A stretch of 61,494 bases of DNA from Amycolatopsis pittospori (lineage in GTDB: Bacteria > Actinomycetota > Actinomycetes > Mycobacteriales > Pseudonocardiaceae). Below are positions 42,746 to 50,341 of the stretch, piece after piece; within the stretch, counting starts at the first letter, position 1; each line of letters starts with the position of its first letter. The notes beneath the pieces are model-generated. The model did no database searches and was not told the DNA's origin. It worked only from the letters and a program-made list of their open reading frames with translations. The position numbers were made by a program, and so were the translations under genes. The DNA is taken from the NCBI RefSeq assembly GCF_013870525.1, contig NZ_JACBXD010000046.1:1-61494 (forward strand), read 5' to 3'.

Positions 42746-43026
42746 AATCTTAGGTCACATTTAAAGTGGTCCGAATAACCCTGAAGGGTGATTTCGACAC
42801 CGCTGGCCATCGCGGACAGGCATTCAGAGCCAGTCGCATAGTGCGGGGTGGCTCAATCCGTCGCCCGGTAAGCGATCCCGTCCGGTTTGCGTGGCGGCGG
42901 CAGCGGGGAACGACGTGAGGATGGCGAGTGTCCATCGCCTCGCACTGGGCCGGATGGACCAGTCGCGCGGCGGTGGGGGCCGTCGACCGCGACACTCGGT
43001 GAAGACGAGCGAGGAAGGTGAATCGA
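42746..43026. other. Intergenic stretch without a visible gene
   Basis: No supported open frame is seen between the LexA box and the DUF1206 gene. Only the ribosome site GAGGAAGG near 43011-43018 is functional-looking. Promoters for the DUF1206 gene are probably here but cannot be named. Confidence 0.4.
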
Positions 43027-43842
43027 ATGCCCGCGACCAAGGCGAGACAGGTACGCCACAACAAGGCCGTCCAGGTGATCGGACGCGTCGGGATGGCCTG
43101 CTATGGGCTGGTGTACCTGCTCATCGGGTACCTGGCGGCGCGTATCGCGTTCGGCGGCGGTGGTCAGGAGGCCGACGGGCGTGGTGCGGTCGCGGAGGTC
43201 GGGTCGACGCCGCTGGGTGGTGTGCTGCTGTGGGCGCTCGCGGCCGGACTGGTCGCATACGGGCTGTGGCAGGGGCTGCAGGCCGCGGTGGGCTACACCT
43301 GGTACGAGAAACCGAGACGCCGCACCATGAAGCGAGTGACGTCGGGGGTGCGTTGCCTGGTCGGGCTCTCGCTGGGCTTTTACGCGGGCCGCCTCGCCGC
43401 GGGGGCGGGTGATCAGGGCAGTGGCGACCAGAAGCAACAGGAGTTCACCGCGAGCCTGCTCGCGTTGCCCGCCGGACCTTTCCTGGTGATCGTGGTGGCC
43501 GTCATCGTCCTGGGTGTCGCCGTGGCTTCCGTGGTGAACGCGGTGCGCCGGAACTTCCTGAACGATCTCGACCTTTCGTCGTTGCCGAAGGGCACCCAGC
43601 GCTGGGTCGAGCGACTCGGGCGGATCGGTTATGCCGCGCGGGGCGTCGTGTTCGGGGTGGTCGCGGTACTCATCGGAATCGCGGCGCTGACGGTGGATCC
43701 GTCCCGCTCCGGCGGACTCGACGCCGCTCTGCGCACCTTGGCGGCACAGCCGTTCGGCACGGTGCTGCTCGTCGTGGTGGCCGTCGGTGTCGCCGCGTTC
43801 GGCGCGTACTGCGTCGGTGCCGCCCGTGCACAGCGGGCCTGA
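43027..43842 (+). CDS. DUF1206 membrane protein
   Basis: The 271-residue protein has six hydrophobic segments arranged as three repeats of two. Each repeat opens with a similar phrase (GRVGMACYGLVYLLIG, MKRVTSGVRCLVGLSLG, GRIGYAARGVVFGVVAVLIG), typical of DUF1206. The function is unknown. I chose ATG 43027 because GGAAGG lies 8 nt before it; GTG 43018 overlaps the ribosome site. Confidence 0.9.
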   Translation: MPATKARQVRHNKAVQVIGRVGMACYGLVYLLIGYLAARIAFGGGGQEADGRGAVAEVGSTPLGGVLLWALAAGLVAYGLWQGLQAAVGYTWYEKPRRRTMKRVTSGVRCLVGLSLGFYAGRLAAGAGDQGSGDQKQQEFTASLLALPAGPFLVIVVAVIVLGVAVASVVNAVRRNFLNDLDLSSLPKGTQRWVERLGRIGYAARGVVFGVVAVLIGIAALTVDPSRSGGLDAALRTLAAQPFGTVLLVVVAVGVAAFGAYCVGAARAQRA

Positions 43843-43914
43843 GTCGTCTCTGGGGGGACAAAGCTTCCTCAGCCTGACGCCGCAGTGATCTTCCACTGGG
43901 CGAAGGGGAAACCA

Positions 43915-44343
43915 TGATGAGAAAGAGGCTGGCCGAGGTCGTGATGACGCTGTCCTTGGCGACGGCGTTCGTGGTGGCGGATCCGGCACACGGGGCGGCG
44001 GCGATCCGCGATATCGGGAGAAACCGGCGGAGGTGCGGACGGTCGCGACGCTGACCGGCCGTGTCACGAATCTGCGCTGGTCGCCGGATGGGGCGTCGCT
44101 GGCCTATCTGGCGCCGGGCGACGGCGCCGACGAGGTCTGGCACTGGAAGGCGCGACACGAGCCTTCGTCAGCCTGGGGAACCGCGCGGTGGGACGCCGAG
44201 GACGGCTTCGTCTCCATCGCCGGTCCGGTCGGCGGACGCCGGGGCGACGCGGGATTCCGCGCCGTCCCGTGCTTCTCGGTCGGTCACCCGGATATCCGAG
44301 GCCTGCGGATCCGGGTGGCCGCTCATCTGGCCCCTGACGCTTC
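43915..44343 (+). pseudogene. Frameshifted secreted-protein relic
   Basis: From ATG 43915 a signal-peptide-like start (AEVVMTLSLATAFVVADPAHGAAA) reads into a stop after 46 residues. A coding-like frame shifted by one continues from about 44015 (EKPAEVRTVATLTGRVTNLRWSPDGASLAYLAPGD), like a WD40/TolB-type beta-propeller strand, and loses its natural end near 44343. Third-position GC stays high, so decay is recent. The original product was probably a secreted protein. A sequencing frameshift is an alternative. Confidence 0.5.
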
Positions 44344-45918
44344 TCAGGCGCCGGCCCAGCGTTGGATCGCGACGTCGAGCAGCTTGCGGGAGAGCTCGGT
44401 GTCCTGCTCGTCCGCCCAGGCGATGACGCCGTCCGGCCGCACGAGCAGGCTCGGCGACTCGGCGGAGGCGGGATCCGTCAGATACGAGATCCGCGGGTGC
44501 GTCGCGTCGGCGAACCGGCCGTCGGGTGTGCGGTCGACGAGGACGAACCGGCCCTCGTGCGCGTGGTCGGCCAGCCGGGTCCCGGACGCGAGGTCGACGT
44601 CCCCGGCGATCGATCCGACCGGGTCCGTGGTGGCTTCGGCGTCCTCGGCGACGTCGTACCGCTGCAGGATCCCGGAGGACAACGCGATCATGCGGTTCAT
44701 CGCGCCCGGCACGGTGAAGAGGTCTTCACCGACGACCTTCCGCAGCTGCGCGGTGCGCTCGTCACCACGCATCAGGGCGACCTGCGCACGTGTCCAGTCC
44801 AGGACCCACGCGCCGATCGGGTGCCGTTCGGTCTCGTAGGTGTCGAGGAGGCCTTCCGGCGCCCAGCCGTTGATGGTCGCGGCGAGCTTCCAGCCGAGGT
44901 TCACCGCGTCACCGAGACCGAGGTTCAGGCCCTGCGCGCTGAACGGCGAGTGCACGTGCGCGGCGTCGCCGGCGAGCAGCACCCGGCCGTGCCGGTACGA
45001 CCGCGCCTGGCGCGCGTTGTCCGACCACCGGGTCGCGCGGCCCCGCAAGGCCTTGATCGTCACCGGGATCCCGGTGACCTCCCGCACCGCGCTCTGCAGT
45101 TCTTCGAGCGTGACGGGCGCGTTCCGGTCTTCGGGCTGTGGCCCGAACCGGGCGACGAGGATGCGTCCTGGGATGGGCCCGTAGGTGTAGATGCCGCCGG
45201 GTGTCCAGTTCCAGCCGCGACGCAGTTCGCTCGCGTCGTCGAAGTCCGCGATGGCCTGATAGCCCACCAGTTCGGGATCGGTGCCGTCGAACGGGATGCC
45301 GAGCCGACGGCGGATCACGCTGCGCCCGCCGTCGGCCGCGACGACCCACCCGGCGGTGAAGTCTCCGGCATCGGTTTCGACGACGACGTCGGCGTCGTCC
45401 AGGAGATCCCCGCCGGTGCTGTGGACTCCCCGGACCTCGACGCCGCGGCGGATTTCGACGCCCAGCCGGACGCAGTGCTCCGCGAGCAGCAACTCGAGAT
45501 CGTGCTGTGGCACCGCGATCGCGTTGGCCACCGCCGTGTGGGCGGTGAGCACGGGATCCTCCTGGTCGACCAGGTCGTTCCGGAACATGATCCCCGCGAA
45601 GTGCCCGATGACGGCGAAGCGGCGGGAGGTCCGGGTGGCGGCGTCCAGCAGACCGCGCACCGTGCTGTTCGGGCGGCCGTTCGCGAAGGCGTTGGTGACC
45701 GCCAGGATCCGGCGATGGACCTCTTCCGCGGCGGGCAGCAGGCCGCGCCGGTCCAGGATCTCGGCGCTGGCGACGTTGATCGAGCCGGATTTGATCGTCG
45801 TGTCCGGCTCATCGAGTCGCTCCAGGACCGTCACCCGCACTCCTTGAAGTGCCAGCTCACTCGCGGCGAGCAAGCCGGTCGGACCCGCTCCGATGACGAT
45901 CACATCGTTCCCTCGCAT
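44344..45918 (-). CDS. FAD-dependent aromatic monooxygenase (PheA/TfdB type)
   Basis: The 524-residue flavin monooxygenase has VIVIGAGPTGLLAASELA at the N-terminus, AADGGRSVIRRRLGIPFDG in the middle and the FAD/substrate motif RVLLAGDAAHVHSPFSAQGLNLGLGDAVNLGWKLA. A thioredoxin-like C-terminal domain follows (about the last 110 residues), as in phenol and polyketide hydroxylases such as rifampicin monooxygenase relatives. The substrate is unknown. It is divergent from a TetR gene with repeats in the gap. Confidence 0.93.
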   Translation of the reverse strand: MRGNDVIVIGAGPTGLLAASELALQGVRVTVLERLDEPDTTIKSGSINVASAEILDRRGLLPAAEEVHRRILAVTNAFANGRPNSTVRGLLDAATRTSRRFAVIGHFAGIMFRNDLVDQEDPVLTAHTAVANAIAVPQHDLELLLAEHCVRLGVEIRRGVEVRGVHSTGGDLLDDADVVVETDAGDFTAGWVVAADGGRSVIRRRLGIPFDGTDPELVGYQAIADFDDASELRRGWNWTPGGIYTYGPIPGRILVARFGPQPEDRNAPVTLEELQSAVREVTGIPVTIKALRGRATRWSDNARQARSYRHGRVLLAGDAAHVHSPFSAQGLNLGLGDAVNLGWKLAATINGWAPEGLLDTYETERHPIGAWVLDWTRAQVALMRGDERTAQLRKVVGEDLFTVPGAMNRMIALSSGILQRYDVAEDAEATTDPVGSIAGDVDLASGTRLADHAHEGRFVLVDRTPDGRFADATHPRISYLTDPASAESPSLLVRPDGVIAWADEQDTELSRKLLDVAIQRWAGA

Positions 45919-45933
45919 GACGCACTCCTATGC

Positions 45934-45972
45934 TTTACTCAATAAGCTTACCGAGTAAGGCTACCGAGTAAA
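45934..45972. promoter_or_regulatory. TetR operator candidate with repeated half-sites
   Basis: TACCGAGTAA occurs twice (45949-45958 and 45962-45971), 13 bp apart. The complementary half-site TTTACTC lies at 45934-45940, so the block reads as overlapping inverted and direct repeats. It fills most of the 68-bp gap between the monooxygenase and tetR genes. Confidence 0.7.
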
Positions 45973-45986
45973 GCTAAGGTTGTCAC

Positions 45987-46595
45987 ATGGCGAAACGGGG
46001 AGATCGCGGCGGCGCGAAGACGCGGGCGCATATCGCCGACGTCGCGACCGCCCTGTTCGTGGAGCGCGGTTTCGAGGACGTCACGATCGCCGAGATCGCC
46101 GCCGCGGCGGGGGTGTCGAAGGTGACGGTGTTCTCGCATTTCGACCGTAAGGAAGATCTCGCGCTCGACCGTCTTCCGGACGCCGTCGGCGTCGCGCGGG
46201 CCGCGGTGCGCGAGCGGCCGGACGGCGTCGGCGTCGTCGACGCGGTCAGACGGGCCGCCCTCGATCTCGCGGAGCGACAGCATCCGCTGTCCGGCTTGAG
46301 CGACGACGGCGATCCGCTCGCACGCACGGTCATGGAGTCCCCGGCGCTCATCTCGCGGCTTCGCGTGTTCGAGCACGAGATCGAAGCCGAGCTGGCCGAA
46401 GAACTCGAAGGCGATGCCCGGTTTTCGGGCGACAGCGCGCTTTTCGCCGCGCTGATCGTCGCCGTGTATCGCACGGTCGCCGTGGAATCGGTCCGGCGCC
46501 GGCTCGCCGGGGACGCTCTCGCCGACGTCGCCGCCGCGCATCGGCGGCGGCTCGAAGACGCGTTCGGCGCGCTTTCCGCCGGTTTCCCCGGCTGA
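45987..46595 (+). CDS. TetR family transcriptional regulator
   Basis: The 202-residue protein has an N-terminal HTH (IADVATALFVERGFEDVTIAEIAAAAGVSKVTVFSHFDRKEDL) and a helical ligand domain. It is divergent from the flavin monooxygenase, so it most likely represses that gene and itself. The ligand is unknown. Confidence 0.93.
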   Translation: MAKRGDRGGAKTRAHIADVATALFVERGFEDVTIAEIAAAAGVSKVTVFSHFDRKEDLALDRLPDAVGVARAAVRERPDGVGVVDAVRRAALDLAERQHPLSGLSDDGDPLARTVMESPALISRLRVFEHEIEAELAEELEGDARFSGDSALFAALIVAVYRTVAVESVRRRLAGDALADVAAAHRRRLEDAFGALSAGFPG

Positions 46596-46602
46596 CACAC
46601 TT

Positions 46603-46633
46603 CCGCCCCGGTTCGGGTGAAGAACCGGGGCGG
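46603..46633. terminator. Bidirectional stem-loop terminator
   Basis: Arms 46603-46614 and 46622-46633 are perfect 12-bp complements with a 7-nt loop, between the convergent tetR and ABM genes. Confidence 0.75.
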
Positions 46634-46643
46634 GAAGCGGGAT

Positions 46644-46967
46644 CTACTTGACGGCGAGTTCGCCCAACTCGGACCAGCCGTCCTGGTCGACCTTCGCGTT
46701 GATGATCCGCGGCGTTTCGGCCAGGTACTGCGGCAGGTCTCGCTGGGCGGCGCGGAAATGCTCCGAACCCACGTGCGCCGCGCCGGCGTCGTCGTCGCGG
46801 AAGGCCTCGACGAGGACGTACTCGTTCGGGTCGTCGAGGCTGCGGGACCAGTCGTACCAAAGGCAACCGGGTTCGGCGCGGGTCGCCTCGGTGAAGTCAC
46901 GCGCGATTTCCGGCCACCGGTCCGCGTGTTCGGGACGGACCCGGAACTTCGCCGTAATGAAGATCAT
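46644..46967 (-). CDS. Antibiotic biosynthesis monooxygenase (ABM) domain protein
   Basis: The 107-residue ABM-fold protein has ITAKFRVRPEHADRWPEIARDF at the start, then EPGCLWYDWSRSLDDPNEYVLVEAFRDDDA and HVGSEHFRA. The family includes YgiN-type quinol monooxygenases that need no cofactor. It follows the SDR gene by 18 bp, so the pair may act on the same quinone or polyphenol. The substrate is unknown. Confidence 0.9.
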   Translation of the reverse strand: MIFITAKFRVRPEHADRWPEIARDFTEATRAEPGCLWYDWSRSLDDPNEYVLVEAFRDDDAGAAHVGSEHFRAAQRDLPQYLAETPRIINAKVDQDGWSELGELAVK

Positions 46968-46985
46968 GATCGTTCTTCTTCCTGC

Positions 46986-47762
46986 TCAGGAGAATTGGAT
47001 TCCGCCGTCGATCATCACCGACTGGCCGGTCATGTAATCGGAATCCGGTGAGGCGAGGTACGACACGTACGCCGCGACGTCCTCGGGTACCGAAACCCGC
47101 CCGAGATGGATCAGGTCGGAGTATTTCGCGATCGCCTGCCCCTTCTGGATTCCTTCGGACTCCGCCAGTTTTTCGTCGATGAGATCCCACATGGCCGTCC
47201 CGACGATACCCGGGCAATAGGCGTTGACCGTGATGCCGTGCTTGGCCCATTCCATCGCCGCGGCCTGGGTGAGCCCGCGCACCGCCCATTTGGACGCGGA
47301 GTAGTGCCCGAGCATCGCGAACGGGCGGTGGGCGACGATCGACGCCGCGCCGATGATCTTCCCGCCGCCGCCCTGCGCGATCATCTGCTCCGCGGCCGCC
47401 TTGTAGCACAGGAAAATGCCGCGGGCGTTCACCGCCATCATGCGGTCCCAGTCCTCCGGGGTCACTTCGAGCAGAGGTAAGACCTGTGCGATACCCGCGT
47501 TCGCGACCATGACGTCCAAGGAACCGAAGGCCTCGACGGTCGCGGCGACCATTTCGGTGACGGACCGAGGGTCGGAGACGTCCGCGATGACGGCCGCGGA
47601 ACGCCGTCCGATCTCCCGGATCTCCTTGGCGACGGCTTCGAGTTCCGCGTCGTTCGCCGCGATGTCGTTGACCGCGACGTCGTGGCCGTCCGCGGCGAGC
47701 CGCAGCGCGATTCCCTTTCCGATTCCTCGTGCCGCACCGGTGACGAGTACGTTCTTGCTCAT
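46986..47762 (-). CDS. SDR family oxidoreductase (diacetyl/acetoin reductase-like)
   Basis: The 258-residue classical SDR has the NAD(P) motif VTGAARGIGKGIA, NAG in VMVANAGIAQ, and the catalytic Ser-Tyr-Lys (AASIVAHRP and HYSASKWAVRGL). The length and the phrase CPGIVGTAMWDLIDEKL resemble (S)-acetoin-forming diacetyl reductase. An in vivo substrate is not shown. GGGAG precedes the ATG. It is read with the ABM gene and lies downstream of an AraC regulator. Confidence 0.92.
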   Translation of the reverse strand: MSKNVLVTGAARGIGKGIALRLAADGHDVAVNDIAANDAELEAVAKEIREIGRRSAAVIADVSDPRSVTEMVAATVEAFGSLDVMVANAGIAQVLPLLEVTPEDWDRMMAVNARGIFLCYKAAAEQMIAQGGGGKIIGAASIVAHRPFAMLGHYSASKWAVRGLTQAAAMEWAKHGITVNAYCPGIVGTAMWDLIDEKLAESEGIQKGQAIAKYSDLIHLGRVSVPEDVAAYVSYLASPDSDYMTGQSVMIDGGIQFS

Positions 47763-47902
47763 ACGCTGACTCCCTTGTTCGCCGTTGGACCGGAGCACTG
47801 GGGCTTGAACGGAAGGTAGGTGCGCCGGCACGGCTCGGGGAGGGGCGGCGTGTCTCACTTTGAGACAACCGCTTCGAGGCGATCGCTTCGAGAAAGGGCC
47901 CG

Positions 47903-48673
47903 TCAGAGGGCGATGGCCGCGCGGTAGTCCCTCGGCGAGATGCCGAGTAATCGGGTGAACATGGTGGAGAACGCCGCCGGGCTGTCGTAGCCGAGCGACG
48001 CGGCGATCCCGGCGATGGGCTGACCGCCCGACAGCAGCGAAAGAGAGTGCAGGACGCAAGCCCGTTGCCGCCAGCGGGCGAAACTCAGCCCGGTCTCGGT
48101 GGTGAAGAGCCGGTTCACTGTCCGTTCGCTCACGTGCAGCCGGGAAGCCCAGTGCCCGACGGGGTCATGGATGTCCGGATCGTCCAAAAAGGACTCGCAC
48201 AGCGCACGCAGCCGTTCGTGCTTCGGCAGGGGAAGGTCGAGCTGGACCGGGGCGGCCCGGCGGATCTCGTGCAGGATCAGGCCGATGACCGCGGCGTCAC
48301 GACCGCGCGAGTACAGCGGCGGGACGTCGACGGCCTCGTGGAGCAGCTCCCGCAGCAGTGGCGAGACCTCGACGACCTGGCAGCGCCGCGGGAACCACGG
48401 CACGGCTTTCCGCTCGATGTAAAGACTTCTGGTGCTCACGTTCGTCGTCACGACCTGGTGGTCGGTTCCCGGCGGGACGAGCACCGCGCGCCGCGTCGGG
48501 ATGGTCCAGGTGCCGTCGGCCGTTTCGACCCGCATCGACCCCGTCGCGCTGTAGAGGAACTGGGCCCGCCGGTGCCGGTGCACGGGAATCCGGTGTCCCG
48601 GCGGGTAATCGGTGCGGATCGCCACCACGGCGCGATCGAGGTGGTCGACCTCGTCGATCGGGATGTCACGCAC
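47903..48673 (-). CDS. AraC family transcriptional regulator
   Basis: The 256-residue regulator has a cupin-like N-terminal sensor (GHRIPVHRHRRAQFLYSATGSMRVETADGTW) and a C-terminal double HTH (WASRLHVSERTVNRLFTTETGLSFARWRQRA, SLGYDSPAAFSTMFTRLLGISPRDYR). GTG 48673 was chosen since a -10-like TAGCCT (minus strand, 48681-48686) lies 7 nt upstream. It probably controls the SDR-ABM pair downstream or the divergent TSUP gene. Confidence 0.9.
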   Translation of the reverse strand: MRDIPIDEVDHLDRAVVAIRTDYPPGHRIPVHRHRRAQFLYSATGSMRVETADGTWTIPTRRAVLVPPGTDHQVVTTNVSTRSLYIERKAVPWFPRRCQVVEVSPLLRELLHEAVDVPPLYSRGRDAAVIGLILHEIRRAAPVQLDLPLPKHERLRALCESFLDDPDIHDPVGHWASRLHVSERTVNRLFTTETGLSFARWRQRACVLHSLSLLSGGQPIAGIAASLGYDSPAAFSTMFTRLLGISPRDYRAAIAL

Positions 48674-48751
48674 GTCACCGAGGCTACCCGCCCTGTCCGA
48701 TACGCGAAAGAAAGTGTCGTCCTTTCGAATGCCCGCCGCGCGCCGACGACC

Positions 48752-48764
48752 TACCGTCGGAGGA
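48752..48764 (+). promoter_or_regulatory. Leaderless-type -10 for the TSUP gene
   Basis: TACCGT (48752-48757) is followed by 7 nt and GTG 48765. The spacer contains GGAGGA, so either leaderless or normal initiation is possible. Confidence 0.4.
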
Positions 48765-49568
48765 GTGCTGATCGAGATCTCGGTGCTCCTCGGGTTCGGT
48801 TGCCTGAGCGGCGTCACCACCGTCCTTTTCGGATTCGGCGGCGGGTTCATCACCGTGCCCGTCGTCTACGCCTTCGCGCTGGCCGATCCGGAGCACGCCC
48901 TCGGCGCGATGCACGTGGCGGTGGCCACTTCGACGGCGGTGATGGTGGTCAACGCAGGCAGCGCGACCCTGGCGCAACTGCGGGCGGGACGGCTGCGCCG
49001 GGACTACCTCTGGCCGATCATCGCCTTCATCGGCCTGGGTGCCGTGCTCGGCTCGCTCGCCGCCACCGTGGCCGACGAAAGCGTCCTCCGCTGGCTCTTC
49101 GTCGCGTACCTCGCGCTGACCATCGCCGACAGCGTCGTCCGGAAAGGGTTCGTGAGCAGGGAACCCGACGCGCGGCCGCGGGCGCTCGGCGGGATCACCA
49201 CCACCGCGGGCGGGACCGGGATCGGCGCCGTGGCGAGCTTTCTCGGCGTCGGGGGCAGTGTGCTCACCGTGCCCCTGATGCGGCGGAAGGGGTTGCCGAT
49301 GGCCGAGGCGACCGCGCTGGCGAACCCGCTGAGCCTGCCGGTCGCGGTGATAGCCACCGCCGTCTACGCCTTCGCGGCGACGGGCACGTCCTCGGGCGCC
49401 GCCCACCTCGGCTACATCGACCTGGTGGCCGCGGGCGCGCTGCTGTGCGGGTCGCTGCCGACCATCGCCGTGACGCGCCGCGTCGTCGGCCGGATCCCGG
49501 ACCGCGCGCACGCGATCGCGTATCTCGCGTTGCTCGCCGCCGCGCTTGTCGCGATCGTCGTGCGCTGA
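48765..49568 (+). CDS. TSUP family (sulfite exporter TauE/SafE-like) permease
   Basis: The 267-residue membrane protein has about eight helices and the paired TSUP motifs in each half: GVTTVLFGFGGGFITVPVV near the N-terminus and GAVASFLGVGGSVLTVPLM in the middle. It probably exports a sulfur anion or small organic acid; the substrate is unknown. It is divergent from the AraC gene by 91 bp, a likely target. Confidence 0.92.
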   Translation: MLIEISVLLGFGCLSGVTTVLFGFGGGFITVPVVYAFALADPEHALGAMHVAVATSTAVMVVNAGSATLAQLRAGRLRRDYLWPIIAFIGLGAVLGSLAATVADESVLRWLFVAYLALTIADSVVRKGFVSREPDARPRALGGITTTAGGTGIGAVASFLGVGGSVLTVPLMRRKGLPMAEATALANPLSLPVAVIATAVYAFAATGTSSGAAHLGYIDLVAAGALLCGSLPTIAVTRRVVGRIPDRAHAIAYLALLAAALVAIVVR

Positions 49569-49628
49569 CGATGTCGAAACGGCGGTCCGCTGTTCGACGC
49601 GTAGGTGACACCTGAGAAGGAGGAACCG

Positions 49629-50228
49629 ATGGGCAAGATCATCACCGGTGGCACCATGTCCCTCGACGGCTACATCGCCGGGCCCGAAGACAGCGGCTTC
49701 GATCTGCTGTTCCAGTGGTACGGAAACGGGGATGTCGAGATCCCGACGGCGAGTCCGGACGTGCCGCCGCTCCGTCTTTCGGCGGCCAGTGCCGAGCTGG
49801 TCCGGGCCGAATGGGGGAGCATCGGCGCGCTGGTCGTCGGCCGCTACCTCTACGACATGACGAACGCGTGGGGCGGCCGTCACCCGATCGACGTGCCCGT
49901 GGTCGTCCTCACGCATCGGCGCCCCGAAGACCGCCCGCAGGACGACGAGAACTTCGTCTTCGTCACCGACGGTATCGAGGCCGCGATCGTCAAGGCGCGG
50001 GAACTGGCCGGGGAGAAGAACGTCGTCGTCAACGGCGGTCAGATGGCCCGGCAGGCGCTGGAGGCCGGCCTGCTCGACGAGGTCGGCGTCGAACTGGTGC
50101 CGGTCGTGCTGGGCGCCGGGAAGCCGCTGTTCGGTGAACTCGGCGGCACTCCCGTGCGGTTCGAGGGGCCGACGGTGGTGGTCGAGGGTGCGGGCGTCAC
50201 CCACCTGCGTTACGACGTCAGGAAGTGA
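49629..50228 (+). CDS. Dihydrofolate reductase-like (RibD C-terminal) family protein
   Basis: The 199-residue protein has the RibD/DHFR fold: KIITGGTMSLDGYIAGPEDSGFD at the start, LVVGRYLYDMTNAWGGRHP, and DEVGVELVPVVLGAGKPLF. These actinobacterial DHFR-like reductases have an unknown substrate. GAGGAGGA lies 4 nt before the ATG, a strong ribosome site. Confidence 0.92.
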   Translation: MGKIITGGTMSLDGYIAGPEDSGFDLLFQWYGNGDVEIPTASPDVPPLRLSAASAELVRAEWGSIGALVVGRYLYDMTNAWGGRHPIDVPVVVLTHRRPEDRPQDDENFVFVTDGIEAAIVKARELAGEKNVVVNGGQMARQALEAGLLDEVGVELVPVVLGAGKPLFGELGGTPVRFEGPTVVVEGAGVTHLRYDVRK

Positions 50229-50341
50229 TCCGATGGATGGTTGCCGATAGGGAGATCTGAGGCGACCTGGCGAAGGTAACTGGCAGTAAAGATCGGATGA
50301 ATCTCTGTACGTTCGCCGTCTTTTACGCCAAGATCCTCCGC

